From Microbacterium sp. LWO12-1.2 (GTDB lineage: Bacteria; Actinomycetota; Actinomycetes; Actinomycetales; Microbacteriaceae): 64,000 nt of DNA. A model generated the notes under the pieces. That model made no database searches. It had not been told where the DNA came from and was given only the letters and a program-made list of their open reading frames with translations. Shown in pieces: positions 27,080 to 35,719 of this stretch (positions are counted from its first letter, which is position 1; every line of letters begins with the position of its first letter). The position numbers and the translations under genes are program-made. Where the stretch lies: the NCBI RefSeq assembly GCF_040675875.1, contig NZ_JBEGII010000001.1:3658001-3722000 (forward strand). Direction: 5' to 3'.

Positions 27080-28067
27080 CCACCGGCACCACCCCGTGCC
27101 GATCCTGATCGAGACCGATCTCTGCGACGACGTCGACGACGCCGGGGCGCTCGCGGTGGCGCACGCCCTGGCCGACGAGGGGCGGGTGCGGATCCTCGGC
27201 ATCGGCATCAACACCTCCGGACACTGGAGCCACAGTGCCGCGCGGGTGGTGAACGGCTACTACGGGCGCCCTGAGCTGCCCGTCGGCATCCTGCATCCGA
27301 CCACGGACGAGATCGGACCGGAGGACTATGCGCGGGCGATCAGCCGGATGCATCCGTCCGCCGCCACTCCCGATCACATGCCGCCGGCGGTCGACGTGCT
27401 CCGCGCGGCATTGGCGGATGCGGATGACGGATCGGTCACTCTCGTCTCGATCGGCTACTTCGGCAATCTGGTCGCACTGCTGGATTCCGCTGCGGATGCC
27501 GCGGCGTCCGTCTCCGGGCGCGAGCTGGTGCGCGCCAAGGTCGCGCGCACGGTGGTGATGGGGGGAGTCTTCGGGCGACGTGCCAGGCCGGAGCGGGGTG
27601 CGGAGCCGATCGCCGAGACGAACTTCGCCCACGATGTCGGCCAGACCGCGCGGTTCCTCGGGGAATGGCCAGGACCGATCGACTTCATCGGATGGGAGAC
27701 CGCCGCCGACGTGATCACCGGACGCACGCTGCCGCTGACACAGGGCGATGACAGCCCGGTCGCGATCGCCTACGCGCTGCACAGCGGCAAGGGCACCGGT
27801 CGTCCGAGCTGGGACCTGCTCGCCGTGATGTTGAGCGCGTCCGAGCTCGAGGGGCACATCGAGTGGAGCGAGCAGGGCGCGGTCGCCGTGGATGCCATCG
27901 CGCGAACAGTCTGGACAGCATCCGCCGGCGGCCCCCACCGCTATGCGAAGGTCGTCTCATCGGCGGAGCAGGTCGCCGACATCATCGACGACCACCTGGG
28001 GCGGCCGCCGCGCCAACCGGTCAGAAGCATCTCCGCGAGCACGAGCGAGGTCGACGCATGGTCCTGA
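27072..28067 (+). CDS. Nucleoside hydrolase-like protein (IUNH family)
   Basis: 331 residues, no signal peptide, so cytoplasmic. 'ILIETDLCDDVDDAGALAVAHAL' matches the Asp cluster that binds calcium in inosine-uridine nucleoside hydrolases, and 'VTLVSIGYFGNLVALL' and 'VMGGVF' match the second and third conserved blocks. Such enzymes split N-ribosidic bonds, but this divergent branch is found in sugar loci and may act on another N- or O-glycoside. The ATG overlaps the stop of the exported hydrolase by 8 bases, and the gene overlaps the dehydrogenase by 10 bases, so the three are coupled. Confidence 0.78.
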   Translation: MTDHRHHPVPILIETDLCDDVDDAGALAVAHALADEGRVRILGIGINTSGHWSHSAARVVNGYYGRPELPVGILHPTTDEIGPEDYARAISRMHPSAATPDHMPPAVDVLRAALADADDGSVTLVSIGYFGNLVALLDSAADAAASVSGRELVRAKVARTVVMGGVFGRRARPERGAEPIAETNFAHDVGQTARFLGEWPGPIDFIGWETAADVITGRTLPLTQGDDSPVAIAYALHSGKGTGRPSWDLLAVMLSASELEGHIEWSEQGAVAVDAIARTVWTASAGGPHRYAKVVSSAEQVADIIDDHLGRPPRQPVRSISASTSEVDAWS

Positions 28068-29245
28068 AGATCGGAGTGGCCGGCGCGGGATCACGCGCGG
28101 AACTCGCCACCTACATCCCGCGGTTCGGCGCCGAGATCGTCGCCGTCGCCGACCCCGAGCCGCGGGGAACGGAGCGGGCCCGAGAACTGTTCGGGGCGTC
28201 GGTCACGGTCGTCCCCGACCATCGCGCGCTCGCCGCGTTCAATCTCGACGCGGTGTTCGTGCTCACCCCCGACCACACCCACGCCGAGGTCGCCGTCGAC
28301 CTGCTCGAGGCCGGAATCCCCGTGTATCTCGAGAAGCCGATCGCGACGCGTCTCGACGATGCGGACCGGATCCTCGCCGCCGCGCATCGCACCCGCACGC
28401 GTCTCGCGATCGGCCACAACATGCGGCACATGCCGATGGTCCGCCTGCTGAAGGAACTGATCGACCAGGGCGCCATCGGCGAGGTCAAGACGATCTGGTG
28501 CCGGCACTTCATCGGCCACGGCGGGGACTTCTACTTCAAGGACTGGCACGCCGAGCGCGAGAAGACCACCGGCCTGCTGCTGCAGAAGGGCGCCCATGAC
28601 ATCGACGTCATCCACTGGCTCGGCGGTGCTCCCAGCACAGACGTCGTCGCGATGGGCGACCTCATGGTCTACGGCGCGATCGAGGACCGACGTGACAACT
28701 CCGATCGGATGATGGGCAGGCTCGCCAGTCTCGACAACTGGCCCCCGCTCGCGCAGACGGAGCTGAATCCGGTCATCGACATCGAGGACGTCTCGCTCAT
28801 GACGATGCGGCTCGGCAACGGTGTGCTGGCCAGCTACCAGCAGTGCGCGTTCGCGCCCGACTACTGGCGCAACTACACCGTGATCGGTACCGAAGGACGC
28901 CTGGAGAACTTCGGCGACTCCGACGGAGGCATCGTGCGCCTGTGGAACCGCCGGTCGGAGTACAACGGTCAAGGCGACGCGGACTACGAGATCCCCCTGG
29001 GTGAAGGCACGCACGGCGGAGCCGACGTCGCGATCGTCGAGGAGTTCCTCGGCTTCCTCCGCGGCGAGACGGGCCTGGCGACCTCACCCGTCGCGGCGCG
29101 GGACAGCGTCGCGGCCGGGATCGCGGCGACCACGTCGATCCGCAGCGCAGCGGAGCCGCAGCGGGTGGTCGCGCTCGATCCCGCGATCCGGGCGTACTTC
29201 GACGGCGGACAGCTCGACGCGGCGGTGCGCACGGGTCGCGGATGA
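28058..29245 (+). CDS. Gfo/Idh/MocA-family oxidoreductase
   Basis: 395-residue NAD(P)-dependent dehydrogenase. The Rossmann motif 'KIGVAGAGSRAELATYIP' opens it, 'VYLEKPIATRLDDADRIL' carries the catalytic-region EKP lysine, and 'LLQKGAHDIDVIHWLGG' holds the conserved His pair of the active site. Members oxidise sugar hydroxyls, or together with a lyase remove glycosides through a 3-keto intermediate. It closes the ROK-divergent operon, overlapping the nucleoside-hydrolase-like gene, so it should act on the product of that enzyme or on the imported glycoside. Substrate not known. Confidence 0.85.
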   Translation: MVLKIGVAGAGSRAELATYIPRFGAEIVAVADPEPRGTERARELFGASVTVVPDHRALAAFNLDAVFVLTPDHTHAEVAVDLLEAGIPVYLEKPIATRLDDADRILAAAHRTRTRLAIGHNMRHMPMVRLLKELIDQGAIGEVKTIWCRHFIGHGGDFYFKDWHAEREKTTGLLLQKGAHDIDVIHWLGGAPSTDVVAMGDLMVYGAIEDRRDNSDRMMGRLASLDNWPPLAQTELNPVIDIEDVSLMTMRLGNGVLASYQQCAFAPDYWRNYTVIGTEGRLENFGDSDGGIVRLWNRRSEYNGQGDADYEIPLGEGTHGGADVAIVEEFLGFLRGETGLATSPVAARDSVAAGIAATTSIRSAAEPQRVVALDPAIRAYFDGGQLDAAVRTGRG

Positions 29246-29302
29246 AGCCCGGAATCGAGCGGCCTCAGGAGTAGTCTGACCGCATCGATTCGAGGAGGAA
29301 TC

Positions 29303-29731
29303 ATGGTTCCCGAGATCAACTACTGGGCCGTTCTGCTGGCCACCGCGTCGAGCATGATCGTCGGCTCGATCTGGTACACGCCGAAGGTGTTCGGGACGCG
29401 GTGGTCGAAGCTCGCGAACGTCGACATGGATCGCCCCGCATCGAGCGCCACGATGGCTATCATCACCACCGTGATCGTGAGCTTCATCACGGCATGGGTG
29501 CTCGCCGGAGCATCCGCCATCGCCTGGCATTTCTACGGCGGATCGTTCTTCTGGGGCGCGATCGTCACCGCGGTCACGCTGTGGGCGGGGTTCACCGCCG
29601 CGCGCTTCATCACTCACGACGCGTTCGAGGGGCGGCCGACGCGGCTCACGACCCTCAACATCGCGCACGAGCTCGTCACCGTCGTCGTCATGGGGGTGCT
29701 GATCGGCGTGTGGCCGCCGGCGCTCGGGTAG
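29303..29731 (+). CDS. DUF1761 membrane protein
   Basis: 142 residues and four predicted membrane segments: 'INYWAVLLATASSMIVGSIWY', 'MAIITTVIVSFITAWVLAGA', 'FFWGAIVTAVTLWAGFTAARF' and 'ELVTVVVMGVLIGVW'. The opening 'INxxAVL...GSIWYTPKVFG' is what I know from DUF1761 proteins, whose function is undescribed. Strong GAGGAGG ribosome site and a TAGTCT -10 at 29272-29277. It stands alone after the Gfo/Idh gene. Confidence 0.75.
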   Translation: MVPEINYWAVLLATASSMIVGSIWYTPKVFGTRWSKLANVDMDRPASSATMAIITTVIVSFITAWVLAGASAIAWHFYGGSFFWGAIVTAVTLWAGFTAARFITHDAFEGRPTRLTTLNIAHELVTVVVMGVLIGVWPPALG

Positions 29732-29864
29732 CCCACGGCGGCAACGATGTGAAACAGGCGCCTCTGCGACTTCCCTGAACGAGTCAGACATGTAAGGATC
29801 GCCTCGTGACCGTACTGGCCGCCGGCGCACGATCCACGCTCGCCGTTCCGCACGAGGGGGCTTC
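29732..29864. other. Gap before the secreted barrel protein
   Basis: 133 bases with no gene, no inverted repeat of the five families and no consensus promoter. A GAGGGGG ribosome site lies 5 bases before the next ATG. Confidence 0.5.
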
Positions 29865-31127
29865 ATGCATGGGTCATCGCATCGCTCAACGCCCTGGGCG
29901 GTCTCAGCCGCGATCGTGGCCGTGGTTCTGATCATGGGAGTCGCGCCCGTCGCCTCCGCGGATCCCGGAGGGGCGGAGGGCTCGCCCCCGGCGGGCGCGC
30001 CCGATCCTGCAGCCTCCGTCGCGCTGGCCTATGAGTTCCTGGACGCCCGCGTCGATGAGTTCTGCGACGGCGCCGGCCACTGCCTCCCGCGCAGCTATCA
30101 GGGAGGGTTCTTCACCAGCCCGACCTGGGACTTCACGCCGTCGTTCGTCTACGACGATGCGCTGGTGATCATCGCCTACACGGCGAGGGGGCTGCCGGAG
30201 GACATCCGTCGCGCGCGCACGATCGGCGACACGCTCCTGTTCGTGCAGGCCGGCGACCCGATCGGCGACGGACGCACCAGGGCGTCCTACGAGCCCCACG
30301 GCATCCGGCAGGGGCGGGTGGAGATCACCGGACCCGGTACCTTCACCGGAAACCAGGCCTGGGCCGGGATGGGGCTCGCCCGGCTCTTCGCCGCGACCGG
30401 TGAGCAGAAGTACCTCGACGGCGCGCTGCGGATCGCGCAGTGGATCCAGTCGAACACCGCAGACATGGTGCGGGCGCCCTACGGATACACCGGCGGACAG
30501 CTCGAGGACGGCACCTCCCTCGTGTGGAAGTCCACGGAGCACAACACCGACATCGCCGGCTTCTTCGCACAGCTGGCCACGCTCACCGGAGACACCGTGT
30601 GGGCGGACCGTGCGGCTGTCGCAGCGAACTTCGTGACGGCGATGCAGGCCGCAGACGGGCACGTCGACACCGGCACGCTCCTCGACGGATCCACCGTCAA
30701 CACCTACCCCGTGCCCCTCGACGCACAGACGTGGAGCTACCTCGGCACCGGTGACGCACGCTACGGAGTCGCCCTCGACTGGACCCTCGCGAACCTCATC
30801 GCGACGGATGGCCCGTACAGCGGCCCCTCGATCAGCGGCACCGACGTGTCGAAGGTCTGGTTCGAGGGAAGCGGCCACCTGGCGTTGTCGCTGAAGCTGC
30901 GCGGCGGTCCGGGCGACGCGGCCAGTGCGGAGTCGCTGTTGGCCGGCATCCGCCTGGCGCAGCGTGACGCCCCGAACGGCGACGGCAGGGGGATCGTCGC
31001 GACGTCGACGGACGGTCTGGATTCCGGGTTCGGTGATCTCTACTACGCCAGCCTGCACACGGGCACGACCGCGTGGTATCTGCTCGCGGCAGCCGGAGAC
31101 AACCCCTTCCGCCTGCCGGCGAACTGA
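29865..31127 (+). CDS. Secreted (alpha/alpha)-barrel-like protein, possible glycosidase
   Basis: 420 residues. A Sec signal peptide ('WAVSAAIVAVVLIMGVAPVASA') probably ends near residue 33. The mature part shows repeating helical pairs with 'DDALVIIAYTARGLPEDIRRA', 'NQAWAGMGLARLFAATGEQKYLDGALRIAQWI' and 'STEHNTDIAGFFAQLATLTGD', the pattern of six-hairpin glycosidases and related secreted barrels. I cannot name the family or place catalytic residues with confidence; Asp/Glu in 'YDDAL' and 'STEHNTD' are candidates. It is convergent with purQ and has no linked importer. Confidence 0.7.
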   Translation: MHGSSHRSTPWAVSAAIVAVVLIMGVAPVASADPGGAEGSPPAGAPDPAASVALAYEFLDARVDEFCDGAGHCLPRSYQGGFFTSPTWDFTPSFVYDDALVIIAYTARGLPEDIRRARTIGDTLLFVQAGDPIGDGRTRASYEPHGIRQGRVEITGPGTFTGNQAWAGMGLARLFAATGEQKYLDGALRIAQWIQSNTADMVRAPYGYTGGQLEDGTSLVWKSTEHNTDIAGFFAQLATLTGDTVWADRAAVAANFVTAMQAADGHVDTGTLLDGSTVNTYPVPLDAQTWSYLGTGDARYGVALDWTLANLIATDGPYSGPSISGTDVSKVWFEGSGHLALSLKLRGGPGDAASAESLLAGIRLAQRDAPNGDGRGIVATSTDGLDSGFGDLYYASLHTGTTAWYLLAAAGDNPFRLPAN

Positions 31128-31149
31128 CCGTCAGTCTGCGCCGAGGAGG

Positions 31150-31853
<704 letters not shown>

Positions 31854-31857
<4 letters not shown>

Positions 31858-32102
31858 TCGACGACCTCGATGCCGACGACATCCTCGATCACGGAGTTGG
31901 AGAGCACCTCGTCGGCGACGCGCTTCGCCTCGGCGAGCAGCTCGTCGGTGACCTCGCCCTCGACGGTGAGCTCGAAGCGCTTGCCGATGCGGACATCGGT
32001 GAAGCCCTCGACGCCGAGACGTGTGAACGCTCCGGAGACGGCCTTCCCCTGCGGGTCGAGCAGTTCGGGCTTGGGCATGACGTCGACGACGATGGTGGGC
32101 AT
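31854..32102 (-). CDS. purS: Phosphoribosylformylglycinamidine synthase subunit PurS
   Basis: Small bridging subunit, 82 residues, needed to join PurQ to PurL in the three-part FGAM synthase of Gram-positive bacteria. '[17 protein letters not shown]' and '[13 protein letters not shown]' are the standard PurS marks. I use the ATG at 32102 after AGAGGA rather than the longer start. First gene of the purS-purQ unit; its promoter must lie in 32103-32253. Confidence 0.95.
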
Positions 32103-32253
32103 CTTGATCCTCTTGGCGGCCGAAGGCCGCACCTCTCGGTCATTGAGCGACGAGCGCAGCGAGGAGTCGAAACGCCGGAAGTCGCGGGAAGGCTGGCGCC
32201 CTCAGTCTACCGGCCCGCGCCGCGCCCCTCTGCCGTGCGATGAGGCCCGTTGT

Positions 32254-32322
32254 GACGCCGAGTGCACGGGGTGTTGCCCAGTGCAAGGGCTGTCGACGCG
32301 TGGATGCCGTGCACTCGACGCG
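32254..32322. repeat. Family E inverted repeat (GAGTGCACGG arms)
   Basis: GACGCCGAGTGCACGG at 32254 faces CCGTGCACTCGACGCG at 32307-32322, with a small inner stem (GCCC/GGGC). It lies between the purS start and the apt stop. I saw one copy in the window. Confidence 0.6.
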
Positions 32323-32363
32323 ATCCCGTCCACTCGGCGAGAGCCGGCGGGCGCGCGGGGCGG

Positions 32364-32897
32364 TTACTCCGCGTGGAAGACCGTGTGCAGGTCGCCGATC
32401 AGGTCGCGCCCACCGAGGCCGTCGATCTCGAACAGCACCGAGATGCCGATGACGTGGCTGCCGAGTTCCTCGACGAGCTGGCGGCCGGCGGCGAGCGTGC
32501 CACCGGTGGCGAGCACGTCGTCGATCAGCAGCACGCGGGATCCGGCGGGCAGATCGTCGTGCATCTCGATCGTGGCGTTGCCGTACTCGAGCGCGTAGTC
32601 GACGGATGCCGCGGGGCGGGGGAGCTTGCCCGCCTTGCGGATCGGGATGAGTCCTACTCCTGCGGCGATGGCCGCGGCGCCGGCCAGGATGAAGCCGCGT
32701 GCCTCGATGCCGGCGACGACGTCGAACTGCCCGGCGAAGGGCTCCAGGATCGCCTCGGTCGTGGCCTTCAGCGCCTCGGCGTCCGCGAGCAGAGGCGTGA
32801 TGTCGCGGAACATGATGCCGGGCTCCGGGTAGTCCGGGATGCTCCGGATCAGGGAGGCGGCGCGGATGAGGGCAGGGGAGAGTTCGGCTTCGGGCAC
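32364..32897 (-). CDS. apt: Adenine phosphoribosyltransferase
   Basis: Salvages adenine to AMP with PRPP; 177 residues, cytoplasmic. 'YPEPGIMFRDITPLL' at the start, 'GIEARGFILAGAAA' and the PRPP loop 'VLLIDDVLATGGT' are diagnostic. GTG start with a TAACCT -10 hexamer 6 bases upstream (leaderless). Placed between purSQ and the cellobiose operon, it adds purine salvage to the purine genes of this region. Confidence 0.95.
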   Translation of the reverse strand: MPEAELSPALIRAASLIRSIPDYPEPGIMFRDITPLLADAEALKATTEAILEPFAGQFDVVAGIEARGFILAGAAAIAAGVGLIPIRKAGKLPRPAASVDYALEYGNATIEMHDDLPAGSRVLLIDDVLATGGTLAAGRQLVEELGSHVIGISVLFEIDGLGGRDLIGDLHTVFHAE

Positions 32898-32903
32898 CGG
32901 GCA

Positions 32904-32909
32904 AGGTTA
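32904..32909 (-). promoter_or_regulatory. -10 hexamer TAACCT of leaderless apt
   Basis: TAACCT on the minus strand is followed by TGCCCG and the GTG start at 32897. Confidence 0.6.
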
Positions 32910-32911
32910 CC

Positions 32912-33004
32912 CGCGTTCATAACTCCGGAGAAATGACGCCGTTCGGGTCGGAACTGGCCCGATCCGGGCGGATCGCCCCGGTTTTTTGAGGAGTTGTGAA
33001 CGCG
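32912..33004. repeat. Family B inverted repeat (GTTCATAACTCC / GAGTTGTGAAC)
   Basis: CGCGTTCATAACTCC (32912-32926) faces GGAGTTGTGAACGCG (32990-33004), with an inner GATCCGGGCGGATC stem and a T6 run at 32982-32987. It lies between divergent apt and cebE starts, so it is not a simple terminator. Two copies at 49336-49520. Confidence 0.8.
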
Positions 33005-33070
33005 AGACCCCGGTGCCGGCCCCCGATCCGCCCGGATGATCGTTCCGAGAACCGAGCGTCAGGTACACGC

Positions 33071-33128
33071 TTGACATTCGTGGGAGCGCTCCCATAGAGT
33101 GACTGCTCAGTTCGTGGGAGCGCTCCCA
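33071..33128 (+). promoter_or_regulatory. cebE promoter with two perfect CebR-type operators
   Basis: -35 TTGACA (33071-33076) and -10 TAGAGT (33095-33100) have an 18-base spacer that contains TGGGAGCGCTCCCA at 33081-33094. A second copy lies at 33115-33128, 34 bases further on. This 14-base palindrome is the cellobiose-repressor (CebR) operator of streptomycetes and Thermobifida. Confidence 0.93.
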
Positions 33129-33181
33129 CGGATCCCCGAAAGCACCATCACCGCACGAAAACCCGCACAAAGGAGTGACTT

Positions 33182-34492
33182 GTGAACACACGTGCCCGCC
33201 GCCGGATCCTGACGATTGCCGCCGCGGCATCCGTCTCCGCCCTCGCCCTCGCCGGCTGCTCTGCCAACACCGGCGACACCGACGGAGCCAATGCCGATGA
33301 AGACGTCACGCTGACCGTGACCACCTTCGGCACCTTCGGCTACGAAGACCTGTACAAGGAGTACGAGAAGCTCCACCCGAACGTGAAGATCGAGGCGACC
33401 AACATCGACACCGGCGGCAACGCCCGCACCGATGCCTTCACCAAGATCGCCGCTGGCTCCGGCCTCAGCGACGTCGTCGCGATCGAGGAAGGCTGGCTCG
33501 GCGCGATCATGGACGTGTCCGACACCTTCGTCGATCTGCGCGACTACGGCATCGAGGACCGCAAGGATGACTGGGTCGACTGGAAGTACGGCCAGGCCAC
33601 GGATGCCGAAGGCCGCGTGATCGGCTACGGCACCGACATCGGTCCCTCGGGCATCTGCTACAACGGTGCCGCCTTCGAAGCTGCCGGCCTGCCGAGCGAC
33701 CGCGAGTCCGTGGCCGAGCTGCTGAACGGCGACTGGGAGAACTACTTCTCCGTCGGCGCCGACTACACCGCCAAGACCGGCAAGGCCTGGTACGACCACT
33801 CCGGCTTCGTCTGGAACGCCATGGTCAACCAGCTCGACGAGGGCTACTACACCGCCGACGGCGAGCTGAACGTCGAGGGTAATGACGAGCTCAAGGAGCG
33901 CTTCGAGCAGCTGGGCGCCGCGACAGAGGGCGGCCAGTCCGCTGCCCAGACCGCGTGGGACTGGAACGGCGGCAAGTCGTTCGTCGACGGCACCTTCGCC
34001 ACCTTCGTGTGCCCCGGCTGGATGCTCGGTGTCGTGCAGGGTCAGGTCGAGGCCGGCGGCGGCGACGCTTCCACCGGCTGGGACTTCGCCGATGTCTTCC
34101 CCGGAGGAGCCGCGAACTGGGGCGGCGCCTTCCTGTCGATCCCGGAGTCGTCCGAGCACAAGGAAGCGGCTGCCGAGCTCGCCGACTGGCTGACGCAGCC
34201 CGAGCAGCAGGTCAAGCAGTCCGCAGCTGCGGGCAACTTCCCGTCCACGGTCAAGGCCCAGGAGACGCTGGCCGCCGACGCGACGCCGAACGCGTTCTTC
34301 AACGATGCCCCCACCGGCGCAATCCTCGCCGAGCGCGCCAAGGGCGTCGTGGCGCAGTTCAAGGGTGCGGATGACTCGGTCATCCAGGAGAACGTCTTCG
34401 GCCCAGCTCTGAGCAGCCTCGACCGCGGCGAGACCGACACCCAGGGAGCCTGGGATCAGGCCGTTCAGCTGCTGAACGACCTCGTCGGCTGA
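33182..34492 (+). CDS. cebE: Cellobiose-type ABC transporter substrate-binding lipoprotein
   Basis: 436-residue family 1 binding protein with a lipobox 'LALAGCSA' near residue 25. 'GPSGICYNGAAFEAAGLP' and 'CPGWMLGVVQGQVEAGG' are like CebE proteins of actinobacteria that capture cellobiose and cellotriose. GTG start with AAAGGAG 6 bases upstream, behind the CebR-controlled promoter. Separated from the permeases by 192 bases of repeats, which may let cebE mRNA outlast the rest of the operon. Confidence 0.9.
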   Translation: MNTRARRRILTIAAAASVSALALAGCSANTGDTDGANADEDVTLTVTTFGTFGYEDLYKEYEKLHPNVKIEATNIDTGGNARTDAFTKIAAGSGLSDVVAIEEGWLGAIMDVSDTFVDLRDYGIEDRKDDWVDWKYGQATDAEGRVIGYGTDIGPSGICYNGAAFEAAGLPSDRESVAELLNGDWENYFSVGADYTAKTGKAWYDHSGFVWNAMVNQLDEGYYTADGELNVEGNDELKERFEQLGAATEGGQSAAQTAWDWNGGKSFVDGTFATFVCPGWMLGVVQGQVEAGGGDASTGWDFADVFPGGAANWGGAFLSIPESSEHKEAAAELADWLTQPEQQVKQSAAAGNFPSTVKAQETLAADATPNAFFNDAPTGAILAERAKGVVAQFKGADDSVIQENVFGPALSSLDRGETDTQGAWDQAVQLLNDLVG

Positions 34493-34502
34493 CACCCCCT
34501 CA

Positions 34503-34659
34503 CTTCGACAGGCTCAGTGACCCATCCCGGGGCTCAGCCGCCTCGGCCACCGGGTTGCTGAGCCTGTCGAAGCACACTGCACGGCCCCCTTCGACAAGCT
34601 CAGGGACCCAGGTTCGGACAAGCTCAGGGCCCCAGGTTCCGACTAGCTCAGGGACCCAG
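34503..34659. repeat. Family A repeat cluster, five copies, between cebE and cebF
   Basis: CTTCGACAGGCTCAGTGACC at 34503 is inverted at 34558-34572. Three more direct copies follow with growing divergence: 34589-34611 (TTCGACAAGCTCAGGG), 34612-34635 (TTCGGACAAGCTCAGG), 34636-34659 (TTCCGACTAGCTCAGG). The direct ones are spaced 24 bases. Their position suggests a stem that stabilises the upstream cebE message. Confidence 0.85.
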
Positions 34660-34684
34660 CACTCGCGTCAAGCAAGGAACGCAC

Positions 34685-35719
34685 ATGACTCTCACCGCGG
34701 AACGCCGCGCGACGGCATCCGAACCCGCCCCGGATGCGTCCGCGAAGCGCCCCTGGCGTCACCGGCTCTCCCGGTTCGACCAGAACGCCTCCCCGTACTT
34801 CTACATCTCGCCGTTCTTCCTGCTCTTCGGTCTGGTGGGCCTGTTCCCGCTGCTGTACACGGTGTACGTCGCCGTGCACGAATGGGATCTACTGAAGGGC
34901 GAAGGCGACTTCGTGGGGGTCGGCAACTTCGTCGAGATCCTCGGCGACGCGATGTTCTGGAACTCGATCGGCAACACGCTGAGCATCTTCCTGCTCTCCG
35001 CGATTCCGCAGCTGGTCGTCGCCCTCGTGATCGCCTACCTGCTCGACCGGGGTCTGCGGGCGCCGACGTTCTGGCGCATGAGCGTGCTCATCCCGTTCGT
35101 GGTCACCCCTGTCGCGGTGGCCATCATCTTCTCGAGCATCTTCAACGAAGCGGACGGTCTGGCCAACAACCTCCTGAACCTCATCGGCATCGCCGATCAG
35201 GAGTGGAAGCACAACACCGCCCTGTCGCACATCGCGATCGCGGTCATGGTGAACTTCCGCTGGACGGGATACAACGCCCTCATCCTGCTCGCCGCGATGC
35301 AGGCGGTGCCGCGCGACCTCTACGAATCCGCCGCACTCGACGGTGCGGGTGCCGCGCGCCGCTTCTTCTCGATCACGATCCCCACCATCCGTCCCACCCT
35401 GATCTTCGTGATCATCACGGCGACGATCGGCGGTCTGCAGATCTTCGCCGAGCCTCGCCTGTTCGACGTCTCGACCGCGGGCGGCATCGGCGGCAGCGAC
35501 CGGCAGTTCCAGACCACGGTGCTGTTCCTGTGGGAGCTGGCGTTCTTCCGCCGCAACCTCGGTGAGGCATCGGCGGTCGCCATCCTGCTGTTCCTGCTGA
35601 TCGTCGGCATCGGAGTGATCAACTTCCTGATCTCGCGCCGCATCTCCACCGGCGACGCCCCCAAGAATCGCGCAGCACGCCGTCGAGCGCGCACCACCAC
35701 CGAGAAGGACGCACGATGA
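34685..35719 (+). CDS. cebF: Cellobiose-type ABC transporter permease 1
   Basis: 344-residue CUT1 permease with six membrane segments, starting 'FYISPFFLLFGLVGLFPLLYTVY'. EAA loop: 'YESAALDGAGAARRFFSITIPTI'. I use ATG 34685 with AAGGA upstream. It overlaps the second permease (ATGA). Basic Arg/Lys tail at the end. Confidence 0.9.
   Translation: MTLTAERRATASEPAPDASAKRPWRHRLSRFDQNASPYFYISPFFLLFGLVGLFPLLYTVYVAVHEWDLLKGEGDFVGVGNFVEILGDAMFWNSIGNTLSIFLLSAIPQLVVALVIAYLLDRGLRAPTFWRMSVLIPFVVTPVAVAIIFSSIFNEADGLANNLLNLIGIADQEWKHNTALSHIAIAVMVNFRWTGYNALILLAAMQAVPRDLYESAALDGAGAARRFFSITIPTIRPTLIFVIITATIGGLQIFAEPRLFDVSTAGGIGGSDRQFQTTVLFLWELAFFRRNLGEASAVAILLFLLIVGIGVINFLISRRISTGDAPKNRAARRRARTTTEKDAR

Noticed and set aside
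24086..27214. Minus-strand open frame of over 1000 codons opposite the exported hydrolase
   Set aside because: It is the shadow of a high-GC gene: Arg/Gly/Val/Asp-rich, no domain wording, no ribosome site, while the plus strand has a Tat signal and clear modules.
27072..28067. True purine nucleoside hydrolase linked to the purine genes
   Set aside because: It overlaps the sugar operon genes on both sides and is divergent from classic IUNH proteins; a sugar-locus role is more likely.
33081..33128. Terminator hairpins upstream of cebE
   Set aside because: The palindromes are identical CebR operators placed relative to -35 and -10; termination there would make no sense for the operon.
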